DNA from: Vitellaria paradoxa
Lineage: Eukaryota > Streptophyta > Magnoliopsida > Ericales > Sapotaceae
DNA: 64,000 nt
Reading direction: 5' to 3'
Assembly (NCBI GenBank): GCA_019916065.1
Contig: CM034233.1
Location: forward strand, 44,952,173-45,016,172
The notes under the pieces were generated by a model that was not told the origin of the DNA, made no database searches, and saw nothing but the letters and a program-made list of their open reading frames with translations. Position 1 is the first letter of the stretch. Every line of letters begins with the position of its first letter. A program made the position numbers and the translations under genes. Shown here piece after piece: positions 45,301 through 57,864 of this stretch.

Positions 45301-46443
45301 TATGATGTATGCAAAGGAGAGGACTTATACTTGTTAAGTCTGCCACTGACTATCCCAAAGCTTTCTTATGATTTTTTGAAAGATCAACTAGCATATGCTC
45401 TTGATGGATAGTCAATTCTGATGAAATAACTACAGAGTATGTTTCTCCCTCACCTAGAAAAGTGTATTTCAAAGTATGGGGTAGAGGTTTCCTATCAGGA
45501 TGAGGAGCTTTTACTTTAGAAGACTCTGCTTTATTCAAAAGTGGTCCTAGATTTTCAAAGGCTGGTACCCAATTTCCTACAGACATGATTGGGCACATCT
45601 CCAACCAATCAACAACTGCTCCTTATTTATGGTTTGACATCGTGGAATTCAATTTCTTCTCGCTAAAGAAAATTGCTTCTTCTAAAGGATCCTCAATGAA
45701 TTCATGATCCACGTAATCCTAGACAACAGCTTTAACTAAGTCCACTTCTTGTACATCAGGCACCTCTTTTGGTTGTTTGGTAACATTAAAGATATTAGTT
45801 TCAAACTCAATATTGCTAAAAGACATTTTCATGGACCCATTCTTGTAATTGATTAAAGCATTCAATGTTGCTAAGATGGTCATCTAAAAATTACTGGTGT
45901 TTGATTAGGTGCAGATAAACTGGTAAGTGGTTGAGAATCTAGAATTGTAAAGTCCAGTGGAAAATAAAAGTTTTCCACTTGTACCAGTACATCTTCAACT
46001 ATACCACATGGGACTTTAATTGATTGATCTGCAAGTTGCAAAGTCACACGGATAGGTTTTATTTCTCCTAAACCCAATTGTTCATACACTGAGTAAGGAA
46101 GCGAATTCACACTTGCTCCTAAATTAAGTAATGCTCGACTAATATAGTACTTTCCTATATAGCAAAATATAATAGCACAACTAGGGTCCTTATATTGCGA
46201 GGGAGTACAACATTGTATTATGACACTTGCTTGCTTAGTCAGGAATACTTTCTCCTTTACATTCGGTCCCTTTTTTACAGTGCATAATTCCTTAAGGAAT
46301 TTAATATATGAAGGGATTTGCTTAATTGCATCAAGAAAAGGTATATTGATTTTCATTTGTTTAAATACCTCTAGCAATTCAGTTGGTTGGGCTTCTTTCC
46401 TAGCTTTTAGAAATCTTTTGGGGAAAGGGTGCTTTGGGAACAT
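45301..46443 (-). pseudogene. Athila B protease and linker
   Basis: The protease part is open from 46443 to 45880 (187 codons) and closely matches A: FLDAIKQIPSYIKFLKELCT, then the active site reading ALLNLGASVNSLPYSVYEQL. The catalytic Asp is Asn (codon 46123-46125), a single G-to-A change, so the protease is dead. The linker toward RT (45604-45350: NWVPAFENLGPLLNKAESS, KYTFLGEGETYSVVISSELT) is in a different frame. Confidence 0.8.
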
Positions 46444-48179
46444 ATTCCCTAGGCACTATCATTGGTTCTTCATCCTTTTCTTTCTCATTTCCCTCTTCTT
46501 CTTCCTTCTTATCCTCTTTTATAAACTAAATAATAATTGATTGTTTTCCTGACTTCTTACTATCATCCAACTTATACTTAGGTTTCAACTCTTCTCTAGT
46601 GTCATCCTCCTTAGGATGGATGGTTTTATCTACAATATTACCACTCCTAAGCATTGTGATGCTTTATACCTATTCCACATTCCCATGTACATTAGAAGAT
46701 CCTTCAACTTGTTTAGCTTGGGCCACTGGGTTTGGACAAGGTTGAGCAGGAAATTGACCTTTGGTTGTGCAGTTAATGTTTGGGTTAATATGGTCAACTT
46801 GACTCTTAATATCATCTAAATTTCCATTATTTAAGGCCTAAAGTGAAGACTGAGTATGCATAAACTTTTGAAGTGTTTCTTTTGTGGACCTCTTATTTGG
46901 GGGAATGTACGGAGCATGTGATGGTCCCACATTCTAAGATAATCCTGGATTAGGGATTGGAACTTGAGGAACTGGAGGATGAGAAGCACTGACAAGGTTG
47001 TGGTATTTGGGCTCCCCTATTTCTCCAACTGAAATGTGGATGATTCTTCATTGCTGGATTATATGTCTCAAGATAAGGAATTCCTCTTAAGGTTTGTCCT
47101 CAATATGATTGGTGGTATTGGTTTATAGCATGGATTGGGAGTTCCCGAGATGGCTGGCCTTGCACAACCTCTCTACAAATAGGGATACTAGGGCAATCAT
47201 ATGTTCTATGGGTTTGGCTATCACACACTATGAAATAGACATTTTTCACTAGTTCTTTAATGGCCTGTGCATCCCTTTCGATTTTTAGGGCCTCAATTTG
47301 GTGGGTGTTGCTAGCTTTGTTTTAAGGTCATCAATTTCGCTTAAATGATGCATACCTCTAGTTGGGGTAACACTAGTAGGTTGGGTGTTTTGAGATCTTG
47401 TGATATCCCAGGTTTGTGCATTCTCAGCTAAGAACTCAAAATATTCATAAGCTTCCTCAGGTGCTTTTATCATAAAACTACCCATTGCACATTGTTAACA
47501 CAAATTATTTTAGTTGTGGCGTCAATGAACCATAAAAGATACTAGCAAGATGCCAAACTTCAAATCTATAGTGTAGACAAGAATGTAGGAGAGTTTTAAA
47601 TCTCTCCCAGCTTTGATAAAAGGTCTTACCATGTTATGGAGCAAAATTTGGAATTTGATGTTGTATAGCATTAGTTTTGTTGGGAGGAAAGAATTTCTTT
47701 AAGAATTTGGCTTGCATTTCATCCCAAGTGTGAATGGAATTACATGGTAGTAATTCAAACCATCTAGTAGCCTTATCTTTCAAAGAGAATGGCAAAAGCT
47801 TAAGGAATACTAAGTCTGCTGGACATCCCTAATCCTTAATAGTGACACAAATGTTCCTAAACCGAGTTAAGTTATCATATGGATTTTCAGAATCCATACC
47901 ATGAAAAATAGGTAACAATTGTATCATGCTAGGTTTGAAATTAAAGGCTCTTTGATTTTCTGGCCAAACTATACAAGACTCGAGGGTATGTCTATCTTGC
48001 TGCAAGATATCCCTCATGGAACATCTAGCAGCAACAGCTTGATCTTCAGCCATCTCTAAAGGTAGAATAGGAAGTCTAGGATTTTGAATTTCCTCTAAAG
48101 GGTTTTCAGATTCTAAAGAAGAAGCTATGGGTTTAGGACGCCCTAATCTACTGTCTTCCCCACGAATCTAACTACTCAT
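46444..48179 (-). pseudogene. Athila B gag
   Basis: ATG at 48179 is followed by a stop at the fourth codon. The frame then reads GEDSRLGRPKP, ESENPLEEIQNPRL, RDILQQDRHTLESCIVWPEN, FHGMDSENPYDNLTRFRNIC and on through KFLKKFFPPNKTNAIQHQ and WERFKTLLHSC. The zinc-knuckle-like segment reads FIVCDSQTHRTYDC: as in A the first Cys position is not Cys (here Phe). The C-terminal part, to 46444, is acidic and frameshifted. Confidence 0.8.
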
Positions 48180-48220
48180 AAGTTAGGAGAACTATCTCTG
48201 TAAAGGGTATTGTGGTTCAG

Positions 48221-48262
48221 ACCAAAAGCCTAGTGTCCGGACCACAGAGTGCTGCTCTGGGA
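48221..48262 (-). promoter_or_regulatory. GTCCGGAC-type words in RNA leader of Athila B
   Basis: The words gtggttcagacc and agtgtccggaccacag lie between primer site and gag. The arrangement parallels A (27359) and E (53134). Confidence 0.5.
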
Positions 48263-48372
48263 CTTAGAGAAGGATTTTGATGGAAAACATTTTTATTTTT
48301 TCTAACTTAAATTTTTTTTATAAAATAAAAAATTAACTTCAAGAGGAAAATAACCTAAAAACTAAACTTTGG

Positions 48373-48390
48373 CTCCCTGGCAATAGTGCC
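48373..48390 (-). other. Decayed primer-binding site of Athila B
   Basis: The minus strand reads ggcactattgccagggag around this place, a mutated tRNA-Asp site directly after the LTR end at 48398. Confidence 0.7.
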
Positions 48391-48397
48391 AAAAACT

Positions 48398-49940
48398 TAA
48401 CTGTGTCTAAATAGTGCATCTAAACTAACTCCCAAGTGTAAGGGTGTGCGGTGTAGTTTTAACTCTGTGAGTCTGAAGTCGAATCTACAGGGAACCTAAG
48501 TTCTTAGTTTCAAGGTTGCAACAGAAATTTTAAATTTAAATTCAAAGAAATTTTAAGGTTTGATGAATACTAAGTTCTAGGGTTTTATGAATGCTAAATT
48601 TCTAAGGTTTTCAGAAAATTGAAATAAAATTAAGCAACACACTAACAACTACTTAATGAAATTCAAGGAATGAAATTTTCTTTTGTGTTTTCAGCAAAAA
48701 TAAAATTTCCACTAAGAAAATTCAACTAAAGCATAAGTTGCATGAAACAAATAAATCAAAAATTTCAAACTAAGCAATTAACTAGCTCAAGAACTAGTTT
48801 AACTAACAATCACAATATCAAAATGATTCTTGATCTAACTTTCAATTCTAGGTGGATTATTACTTCACAAAGGGAGGTGTTCAATACTGTAATCTAAAGT
48901 TCATGTAAAAGGAACTAGTAGATTGGAAAGATATTTTTGTTTAGGGTTCTTAATTTCCCAATACTTAGTTTTATATTCTCGTTTAGGATTATAAAATCGG
49001 AAAAATATTCTATGAAAATATTTGGGTTCAAATCTAAATTCAATTTGTTCAAAAATATTAAACAAGTTTTAATTAAAAACCTTTACCAGTGATTACAAAG
49101 AATATATAGTCAAAGATTTTCATTTTCGAAAGTTTTTGAAACAAACAAAATTAGATTTGAATGTTATAGATCCCTATGCATGAGTTTTCGTAAACCATGC
49201 AAAGGGTCTACGCACATCCCATTGTTCGTAATAACCCACCCTTCCTTGATTCATTGAATCAAGAAACTAGGGTTTATGCTAGCATGCTCTTAAAGTAAAC
49301 AAAAACAGACAGATTGCACATACATCACTAAACTAAAGAATGAAACGAAAAGATAATATTATTAAATTGAAAATCAAAATAGAACGTTCTCTGAAATTCA
49401 ATCTGAAACGTAACGATGAATAACAAAAGCTGTAATGAATCGTACAAAAACTCGGCAAAACTTTAAAAACATTCTTCAACCATTGAGAAACTCTCTAGAA
49501 GCTCTCTAACACTCTCAAAAAGTCTAAAAACTAAAGTAGGGTAGAAGTATATATCGACCATACATCAATGTATATATAGTCTAACATAAACCCTAAAAAG
49601 AGCTTAAAAAACTTCGCATGGTAGCACACTATGGTTTGGACCACCCGATGGGGTGTCTAGACCACAGAACCTATTCTTCTTAAGTTCTACTTCCTTCTTC
49701 CAGCTTAGCCTTTGACCTGGTCTGGACCACCCGAGGGGGTGTCCAAACCACAGTGTCCTCTTCATCCTCTAGGCCCCTTTCGTCGCTACTAATTTCGATT
49801 ATTTCACCCTTTTTTCCTGCAATTAAGAAAATAAATATCATAAGTGATAAAATAATAACAAAACTCTAAAATTAATTACTTAAATGCATGAATAAATGTC
49901 AAAATATGGAGTTTGTAATTACACTTTTCAAGTGTAATCA
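48398..49940 (-). repeat. 5' LTR of Athila B
   Basis: It is 1.54 kb. On the minus strand it starts tgattacacttgaaaagtgt and ends near cagtta (TA where others have CA). A TATA box (tatatata) is at 49571-49578. A cluster of tggtttggaccacc, ggtgtctagaccac, ggtctggaccacc and ggtgtccaaaccac words lies upstream at 49620-49752. Confidence 0.85.
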
Positions 49941-51317
49941 TACAGCATTACCCATCGAATAAGCAATTATTCCTGCTTAGCACTTACAATAGAAGAAGCA
50001 ATAGTTAGTCACAAATGCATATTAGTACATCACATTTATGCAAGGTGCTACATGTGAGCTACGATGACATGATCCCTAGCAGGGTACATAAGTAGCTTTA
50101 GTAGATAACCTAAGTATGATCCCCATGATCTTTATAGACCATTTGTGTAAAGCACTAACCTACACTTGGAGTGAGGCTCTCACATACATCTATCATCACA
50201 TAAATATATAGTTTTGACCATAGGTTTAGAGCTATGTTGACTTGATTCCTTTACAGGGTACATAGGTAGCTCAAGCATATAGCTTGAGTTTGGTTACCTT
50301 AGTCTCCATAGACCATGTGTACAAGGTGCAACTCACACTTGAAGCATGGTTCAAACACACATCTAGCATAGGTTGGAGCACTTTAGGTCTAAATTACATT
50401 AATTTGATCCCTTCAGAGGGTATATAAGTAGCTCAAGCAAATAGCTTGAGTATGATCCCCATAGTCTTTAAAGACCATTGGTGTCAGATGCTAACTTAGA
50501 GTTAAAGTAAGGCTCTTACATCTATATACCAGTTCAAATTTCATGATCATATAGCTCAAGCCATAGGTTTGAACTACGTTGACCTGATCCCTTCACAAGA
50601 TACGTAGGCAGCTCGAGCAGATAGCTTGGGTCTGGTCACTTCAATCTTCACAGACCATCTTTCAATTCACATTTCATTCTTAGCCACATACACTCATACA
50701 TAAGGACTACAAAAGTTCATTTCCATGTCAAACATAGTTCTCCATTACAAATGTCATCCACGTTCATAGAATTAGTCTTTAACTTGCATTTAGAGTTAAA
50801 CTAGCATATAGAATCCCCTAAGGCGCATCACTACCTCAAAGGCAGACATTACATTTTGCTCATACACATAAGCTAGGCTCGACCACCTCGTATTTCATGC
50901 ATGATTTGCATTTATGGGTTGTATCTAATAATCATTATAAATTGAAGCATTATATTGGGAGATGGAAAAGGACTCTAGATATCCCTAGCAATATAGGCAT
51001 AACAATTTTCGTACATAGCTGAACCCCTAAACCCATTATCTTTGACTACACAAACTAGTTGAGAGTCACTAAAAAGGGTTATTTACCTCATCTTTCAAAA
51101 ACATAAGTAATACATTTTAAATCATAATCAAAACCTGGGTTTCTCAACACACCCATTTTGAAAGTGTTAGGTAGTGACTCTTAGTCTCTGTAATCAATGC
51201 CCTATTTTAAAACAAAAATATAATTTTTCACATTTGGTGAGCTTAGATGCACCATGTTATAATAAAGACTCATGACACATGCTCGTAGACTTGGCACAGG
51301 GATCTAGTGACGACAAT
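49941..51317 (+). repeat. X LTR, 3' part
   Basis: The X copy resumes after Athila B with four gctacgatgacctgatccc modules (50045-50660). The gatatccctagcaatatagg block is near 50975, ttgaaagtgttaggtagtgac near 51160, and the end ctagtgacgacaa near 51317. No gene was seen. Confidence 0.65.
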
Positions 51318-51532
51318 TCCCATAATCCAAATTTAATTTAGATAAAATTAAGTTCATCTACTAATTTAAGAGAACAAGTCTAGTATCTTTTAACATAGCC
51401 CTTCCCCATGCACTTACAGATCAAGGTCACCGTGCTTACTTGAAATTCTCATATTAGTTTCCCTTTCTTTTTCTTTTAGCTCTTTCCCACTTTTTTCTCC
51501 CTCTTTCACTTGCCTATCATTCTCTCTTACCT
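51318..51532 (+). repeat. Scrap of a D-type Athila LTR and unassigned sequence
   Basis: 51330-51410 (ctaatttaagagaacaagtc, tagtatcttttaacatagcc) matches 63720-63770 of the Athila D LTR. From about 51425 to 51532 the sequence is pyrimidine-rich and I cannot assign it. Confidence 0.5.
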
Positions 51533-52989
51533 TAATTACACTTGAAAAGTGTAATTACAAACTCTATAATTTGACCTTAATTCATGCATTAAGTTAATAA
51601 ATTTAAGAGTTTTTTTTATCACTTATTGAGTTTATTTTATAAATTGTAGGGAAAAAGGATGAAATAATCGAAATTAGCAGCGACGAAAGTGACTCGGATG
51701 ATGAAAAAAACACTATGGTCCGGACACCCCCACTAGATCAAGAGCCAAGTTGGAGAATCAAAGCAGAAAGTAAAAAGAGGACATTGTGGTCCGAGCAACC
51801 CAAGACACCCCCACAGGTAGTTCGGACCACTATGGGTTAATTGCCACAGCTTTATCAGTTTTTAAGGATTTTTACATACCATTATATATATGAACATTGT
51901 ACAACCATATTAGCACTTTTACACTGCATTCTTTTAAGACTTTTTAAAGAGAATTTTGAGTGTTTTTACGTAGGAGAATGCTTTAACGATTTGTCAGATT
52001 ATTCGTAGGAGTTCTATCAATTTTTGTTGTTCATCATTTTACGTCGAATTTGGTTTTGAAGTACCATACTTTTATTTACTGATTTAATAATATTGTCTTT
52101 TAGATTCATTGACCTGTTTATTCATTAATTGTTATGGATCTTGAAATTATGCTAGCTTAAACCTAATCTTCTTGATTTGATGAATCAAGGAAGGGTGGGT
52201 TATTGCAAACAATATGATGTGGGTAGATCTTGTGTATGTTTTGTGAAAATATATACATAGAGATCTACAATCTTCAGATCTAATTTTATTTGTTTCAAAG
52301 GCGTTCGAAAACGTGAATCCCTAACTATATTCTCTGTAATCATTGGTAAGGGTTTTTGATTAATAAATTTTGCACTAATACTTTTGAAATAAAAGAGTTA
52401 GATTTGGACCCAAGTAAAATGAAAGAATATCTTCCAGTTTTACAATCTTAAACGAGAGTATAAAACTAAATTTTTGGGAAATAACGAGTTTTAATTAAGA
52501 TATCTTTCTAGTCTATTTATTCATTTACATGAACTTTAGATTGTAGTAGCATGCACATCACTTTGTGAATTAATTAACCCACCTGAAATTGAGAGTTGAA
52601 TTAAGAATCTCATTTAAGAGTTTAATTGTCATTCGAATTATTCCTGTAGTTAATTAATTATTGTTTTAAATTTTTGAACGTATTTTCTTGCTTAGTTCAT
52701 TCTTTGATTGAGTTATTTGTCACTATTCACAATTTTTATTGAACTCAAAGCATTTTTTGAATCCCTTTTACTTAAATAATTGGTAATTGTTTTTATTTTC
52801 CAAAACCTAGAAACTTAATATTCATCAAATTTTTGAACCTCATTGAATTTAGGATCAATAATTCTTTTTACAACCTAGAAACTAAACTTAGGTTCCCTGT
52901 GGATTCGACCTCAGTCTCACCGAGTTAAAACTACACTACACACCCTTGCAATTGAGGGTTTGTTTGGATGCACTATTTAGATGCGGTCA
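51533..52989 (+). repeat. 5' LTR of Athila E
   Basis: It starts taattacacttgaaaagtg (TG decayed to TA) and ends gatgcggtca. A TATA box (tatatatat) is at 51883-51891. A cluster of ggtccggacaccc, ggtccgagc and gttcggaccac words at 51716-51833 lies just upstream. Confidence 0.8.
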
Positions 52990-52994
52990 AGTTT

Positions 52995-53012
52995 TGGCGG
53001 CATTGCCAGGGA
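52995..53012 (+). other. Primer-binding site of Athila E (tRNA-Asp, three mismatches)
   Basis: The sequence tggcggcattgccaggga lies five bases after the LTR end. Confidence 0.8.
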
Positions 53013-53194
53013 GCCAAATTTTGATTTTTAGGTTACTACCGTTTTTAAGTTAGTTTGTTATTTCCTTCAAAAAATAAAAATAAAAAAATTTACCAAAGTT
53101 TCTCTCTAAGTACCTATAGTAACTCTCTGAGTTCCAGACACCTAGTCTACTATTCCAGACCATAATATCTTTGCAGAACTTATTTTCTTAGCTT

Positions 53195-53776
53195 ATGAGT
53201 GTTTGGACTCATGGGGAAGATGGTAGATTAAGGCATCCTAAACCTTTAGATCCTCCCTTTGAACTTGAGAATCTTGTTATAGATGTTCAAATTCCTAAAC
53301 CTCCTACTCCAACTCTAGAGATAGCTAAAAATCAAGTCGTTGCTGCTAGACGTTCCATGAGGATATCATGTAGCAAGATAGGCATACTCCTAAATCCTGT
53401 ATAGTTTGGCTAGAAAATTAGAGAGCCTTCAATTTCAAACCAGGCATGATATAATTGTTACCTACTTTTCATGGTATGGACTCTGAAAATCCATACAATC
53501 ACCTTACTCAATTTAGGAACATTTGTGCCACAATTAAGGATCAGGGATGCCCAAAAGATTTAGTACTCCTTAAGTTTTTCCCATTTTCTTTGAAAGACGA
53601 AGCTGCTAGCTAGTTTGAATTTCTACCATCTAATTCCATTTGTACATAGGATAAAATGCAAGCTAAATTTTTAAAGAAGTTTTTCCCTCCCAATAGAATG
53701 ATGCTATATAACATTAGATTTTGAGTTTTGCCCCACAACATGGTGATACCTTTTATTAAAGTTAGGAGAGATTCAA
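53195..53776 (+). pseudogene. Athila E gag, N-terminal part
   Basis: ATG 53195 opens SVWTHGEDGRLRHPKPLDPP and 69 codons in all, then stops after frame changes. Further gag segments, FNFKPGMIQLLP (with FHGMDSENPYNHL) and KFLKKFFPPNRM, are visible to about 53700. This is the only copy of this gag group here with an intact start codon and an open N-terminus. It ends at the chromovirus LTR insertion (53777). Confidence 0.7.
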
Positions 53777-53942
53777 TGTAATATCCCAAATTTTCATGTT
53801 AATATAATTTGACAGTTTTAACATGTTTTGGGCATGTTAGTATGTTAATTAAGTAATATTAGTCATTAAAGATGACTTAGGGGTGTGAATTTTGGAAGAA
53901 ATTGGCAAAATAGCTCAAAAATCAACATTTTGACTCGGGAGC

Positions 53943-54030
53943 ATGCTGAGGGGCGCCCGAGGTTAAGAGAGGCGCCCATGGCTCTAGGGCGGGTGCCGGT
54001 GGTCCATGAGGGGGCACCCCACTTGCACAG
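53943..54030 (+). promoter_or_regulatory. GGGCGCCC palindrome cluster in chromovirus LTR
   Basis: The words ggggcgcccgagg, aggcgcccatgg, gggcgggtgcc and gggggcacccc lie about 60 bases upstream of the TATA box near 54090. The same word family appears in the unrelated Athila C LTR (7064-7268). Confidence 0.55.
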
Positions 54031-54835
54031 ACAGTCAACAGTAGGGTGTCCTCTAGTTTGACAGCCGAGACCTAACCTAAACCCTAGGTTTATAAGGTAT
54101 GGGAAAAAGGGATTAGGCTCGTATCGAATGCTTGGGGGTTAAGCCAAGCTTGATAAATATATATTTGAGGAGAGAAGGAGAGAGATTTTGGAGGTTTTGA
54201 AGGAGAAACGGGAGAGGAGGTGGAAACCAAAAAAATTTGAAGGGTTGGTAAGTTGCTCAAACCATAGTCAAATGTAAATTAATTTTGAGGGATTGAAATT
54301 GAGTTCTTAAGGAACATTTTCATCTATTTTGTTTGTTGTTTGGATCAAAGGGTGAAGAGATCAATTAAGCCAAAGTTGGGAGCCAAAACCAGGAATTCAC
54401 TACTTCACTTGATCCACTTTGTTCAATCTCTAGGTAGGGATTTCTAGTCTCATTTTAGCATATATGAGATGTAATTGATCTAGTAAATACTTCTATGAAA
54501 TTTATTTAAGAATTGGAAACCGTGGAGGTGGAATTTGTGTGGATGAATGGATGTGTATATATATATGTATAGGTTGAATCAAGATTTTTGTATTGAAGAA
54601 TGAATGAATTAAAATTGGTTTAGATGGACTTTTTAGAGTCTTCTAGGTCCTAAACAACCCAAGAAATGAGATATTATGTTAAATATTGGATTCGGTAAAG
54701 TTTGGAACCTAGAAACATGACTTAGAGCTTGAACTGGAATAGAGTAATATTCTGGATAACAGAGGGGCGCCTGTGAACTTATGTGGCGCGCCCATGGTCT
54801 ATGTGGGGCGCCCACTGAGACTAGCACTACAAGAA

Positions 54836-55510
54836 AATGTGCTTACAGTGACAACAAAAGTGATCACTGAAAGTATGGCCTTTGTCACAAAAACCTTTTA
54901 GTGACGACATTAGTGACGACTGAATGTTGTCACTTATAGTCCCATTACTGAGACCTAATGTGATGACAATTGGTTATTGTCACTAAAACTTAACTTTCAG
55001 TGACAAACACATGTCGTCACAACAAAATTACTTTTTGTTACGACTAAACCCGTCACTAATTGACATATTTAGTAACATAAACTCTTGTCACAAAATCTTA
55101 TTAAGTTGTCACTATATGATTTTTCTATTTTTTTAAATTAAAAAAATATATCCTTATAGTGACAATATAACTTGTCACTAAAAGTATATTATAGTGACGA
55201 GTGACTAAATTGTCACGAAAACCATTACTAGTGACACTATTATATTTTGTCACTAAAAATATATAACAGTGACAGCTGATTTCGTTGTCACAAAAATCAT
55301 GGTCAGTGATAATTTTATCTCTTGTCACTAAAAGTATATAACAATGATACACGATTTGATTGTCACAATAGTTATGACCAGTGATAATCTCTTCCATCAC
55401 GAGTAATGTACTTAGTGATAATACAATTTTAAATAATTGTAACAAATGTGAGATGCTATGACAATTCTTTTGTCATCATTTTACTTTTTTCGTGACAAAT
55501 TTCTTTGTCA
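54836..55510. repeat. Left subterminal repeat array of the CACTA element
   Basis: More than a dozen gtgacaa or ttgtcac words in both orientations occur in about 670 bp, for example ttgtcactaaaagtatat in several versions. The ORF at 55125-55445 (minus) is a reading of this repeat. Confidence 0.8.
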
Positions 55511-57864
55511 CCATATATAATTTGTAATTTCACATTTAAATTTCATAATTCAAAATTTTCAAGAATATTTTGTTTAAAGTTACTTCTAGCTAGTAAATAA
55601 CCTTTAATAAAGAAATTTAGGTAAATAAAATGTATAACTTAAATAAAGATTTAAAAATCTTCAATACGTAAATTTGTTATAATAATAATCAATAAAAAGT
55701 TTTACAGTACTCTAATAATGTTTGTATCTAGTGTATTACAATTGGACATAATAGAAAATATTTGCAACTAAATATCCTAAAGTTGCCAGAAGTAACTTCA
55801 AAACCATCAATATTATCAAGTGTCCTGCAAAAAATATATATATATATATATAATTATTATAAATAAATAAATAAACATACAAAAGACAATCAACTTGGAA
55901 CCTTTCCTTCTCATCCTCCCCTACCCGCTATTGTCTCTGTGTTGCCATTCCATTGCATTCCATATCAGGGTAATCTAATAAAGTAAAGTAACCCTCATCA
56001 TATTAGCTCCTTACTCTACAAAAATGCAAGAGTTATCAAAAATGCTAACAATGAAGCTAGTTATCAAAACTTTAAAAGAAACAAAGAGTAAAAGCAATGA
56101 AAGGTGAATCAGTCCTGTATGAATTATTTTCGCTCCAAGTGTAATAAGAGTGCAAATAAATATCAGCAAATTATTTTGAAACTAATTTTATAAATATAAA
56201 AGAACGTGACTAGTTTATCTAAATTAAGAATTATTTTATTATCATTTTTGAACAATTTAATAATTAACACTAAAAATTTTAGATAACTACTTTTACTCTA
56301 TGAATTTAAATCTACACATATCCATCATTATACTTTATACATGTCTAACTCTTTTAAATTTAAGCCCAAATATACTCAATTTCATCTCGACAAATTCATG
56401 TGAACCATCATAGGGTATCTCTAACATCATGGTTATTCAAGTTCAAAACCGTTAATGAATTGGGCTTCTCACTACATACCATATCAAATGTGTTATGGCA
56501 AAGGCATGCTATTACTGGCAATTCGAGCAAGGGAGCTGATACATTATCATTAATTTGCAGATATTACGACCAGATAGGCCAAGTTTCTTTTCCTATCTAT
56601 AAGAGTAGTGTATTAACTAACAAGTCAAAAACCTAAGTAGCCTGAAATAGCTTTTAGTTAGTATTGTCAAATTAAGTCTTATACTAACAATATATTTAGG
56701 TTTCAAACACACTAGGAAAAAACTCCAAATTTCTTTTAGAAAGACCCATATATATAAGACATGGTGATGTGGAGCTCTTTAGAGAAGGCCCACTAACTCT
56801 CTAAGTTATCCAAATGTGAACTATTCTCTCATGTTAAATAAAATAGATAAGAGGGTCAGCTCAATTAGGAAGAGGCACTTCATCCTAATACAAGGTCAAC
56901 AATTCCACTTCACCACTCCATCCATTTTTCTAATAAAATATTATAATTGATGTTCTCCCTACTAAAAAAAAATAAAAAAGAGAGAATAAAAAAATAGAAT
57001 AATGCATTTCAAAAAATGCCCTAAACCCCAGCTCAAAAAATATAAATGCCATCTAATTTTACATCACACATTCAACAAAATCAACCTTTTCTATCTTTAA
57101 GCAATATGTGACACTACAGTGTAGCTTTCACATGCAAGTGTACTCGCACATGCGCTATAACATACACAAATTAATTTGTCCATATGAACGCATATACATG
57201 CAATGCTTACAAATGCTAGAAACACATGAACAGGTGTCATACTAATATGCATAGGAGAGTAGTTACCCAAATAAGTTAAAAGCATAATGCAATTTATCGA
57301 CACCCATGTCTATGTAGATCTTTGCATACATAACCTCTCTCTAAATGAAAGAAAATGCACATTAATCCTCCATCAAAATTAACAAGCAAGAAAAGAGATG
57401 TTTGCATATGGTGATCAAACATTTTTTTTATAAGAATATTGAAAGATGAACTTACCAACTCGAAATTGAATTGCTTGTTCTCGTCCTCCAGCATCTTATC
57501 CTAATTAAAGTTCACCAACCACAACAACAATAAAGCAGAGATAGTTAACTCTAAGCATAAAAAGATAAAATAAAATGAACAAAGGCAAAAGCTCCAAAAG
57601 TTATGCTTGTCCTATCAATTCTATAGCCAATATAAATGCTCACCTTGCTTAACTTCTGTATGATATTGACTCTTAGTATTACCAATCCTTTGTGTAGCCC
57701 TATCAACACAAGCACCTTCTAAATTATTTGAGAATCTATTTTTCTAGGTCAAGGGTTTCCACAGATATATAATTTGAGAGCAGGAAATTAATTTAAAATT
57801 CCAATTGTACACATAATATATAGTTTGATAATAGGAAAAATCAATTTCACTTGCTTATAATGTT
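55511..57864. other. Interior of the CACTA element, no clear gene
   Basis: AT-rich sequence with a short (AT)n run near 55830-55850 and several ORFs of 60-80 codons without recognisable domains. A short piece on the minus strand near 57640-57740 reads like protein (DRATQRIGNTKSQYHTEVKQ), but I cannot assign it. Confidence 0.5.

Larger units (their letters stand above)
41798..49940 (-). mobile_element. Athila-type retrotransposon B, 3'-truncated
   Basis: The minus-strand element has a 5' LTR (48398-49940), primer site, gag, protease, RT, RNase H, integrase and part of the following spacer. It has no Transposase_32 ORF and no 3' LTR. It belongs to the same group as A, with similar proteins and order. 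The left junction near 41798 is in the CATG block of an X LTR, and the X sequence resumes right after 49940. Many stops and frameshifts are present. The RT domain itself is open over 146 codons. Confidence 0.85.
51533..53776 (+). mobile_element. Athila-type fragment E: 5' LTR, primer site, leader, gag start
   Basis: The + strand LTR (51533-52989) is followed by a decayed primer site, a leader with GTCCGGAC-type words, and gag from 53195. The element is cut at 53777 by the LTR of chromovirus 2. It is related to B in LTR and gag sequence. Confidence 0.8.
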
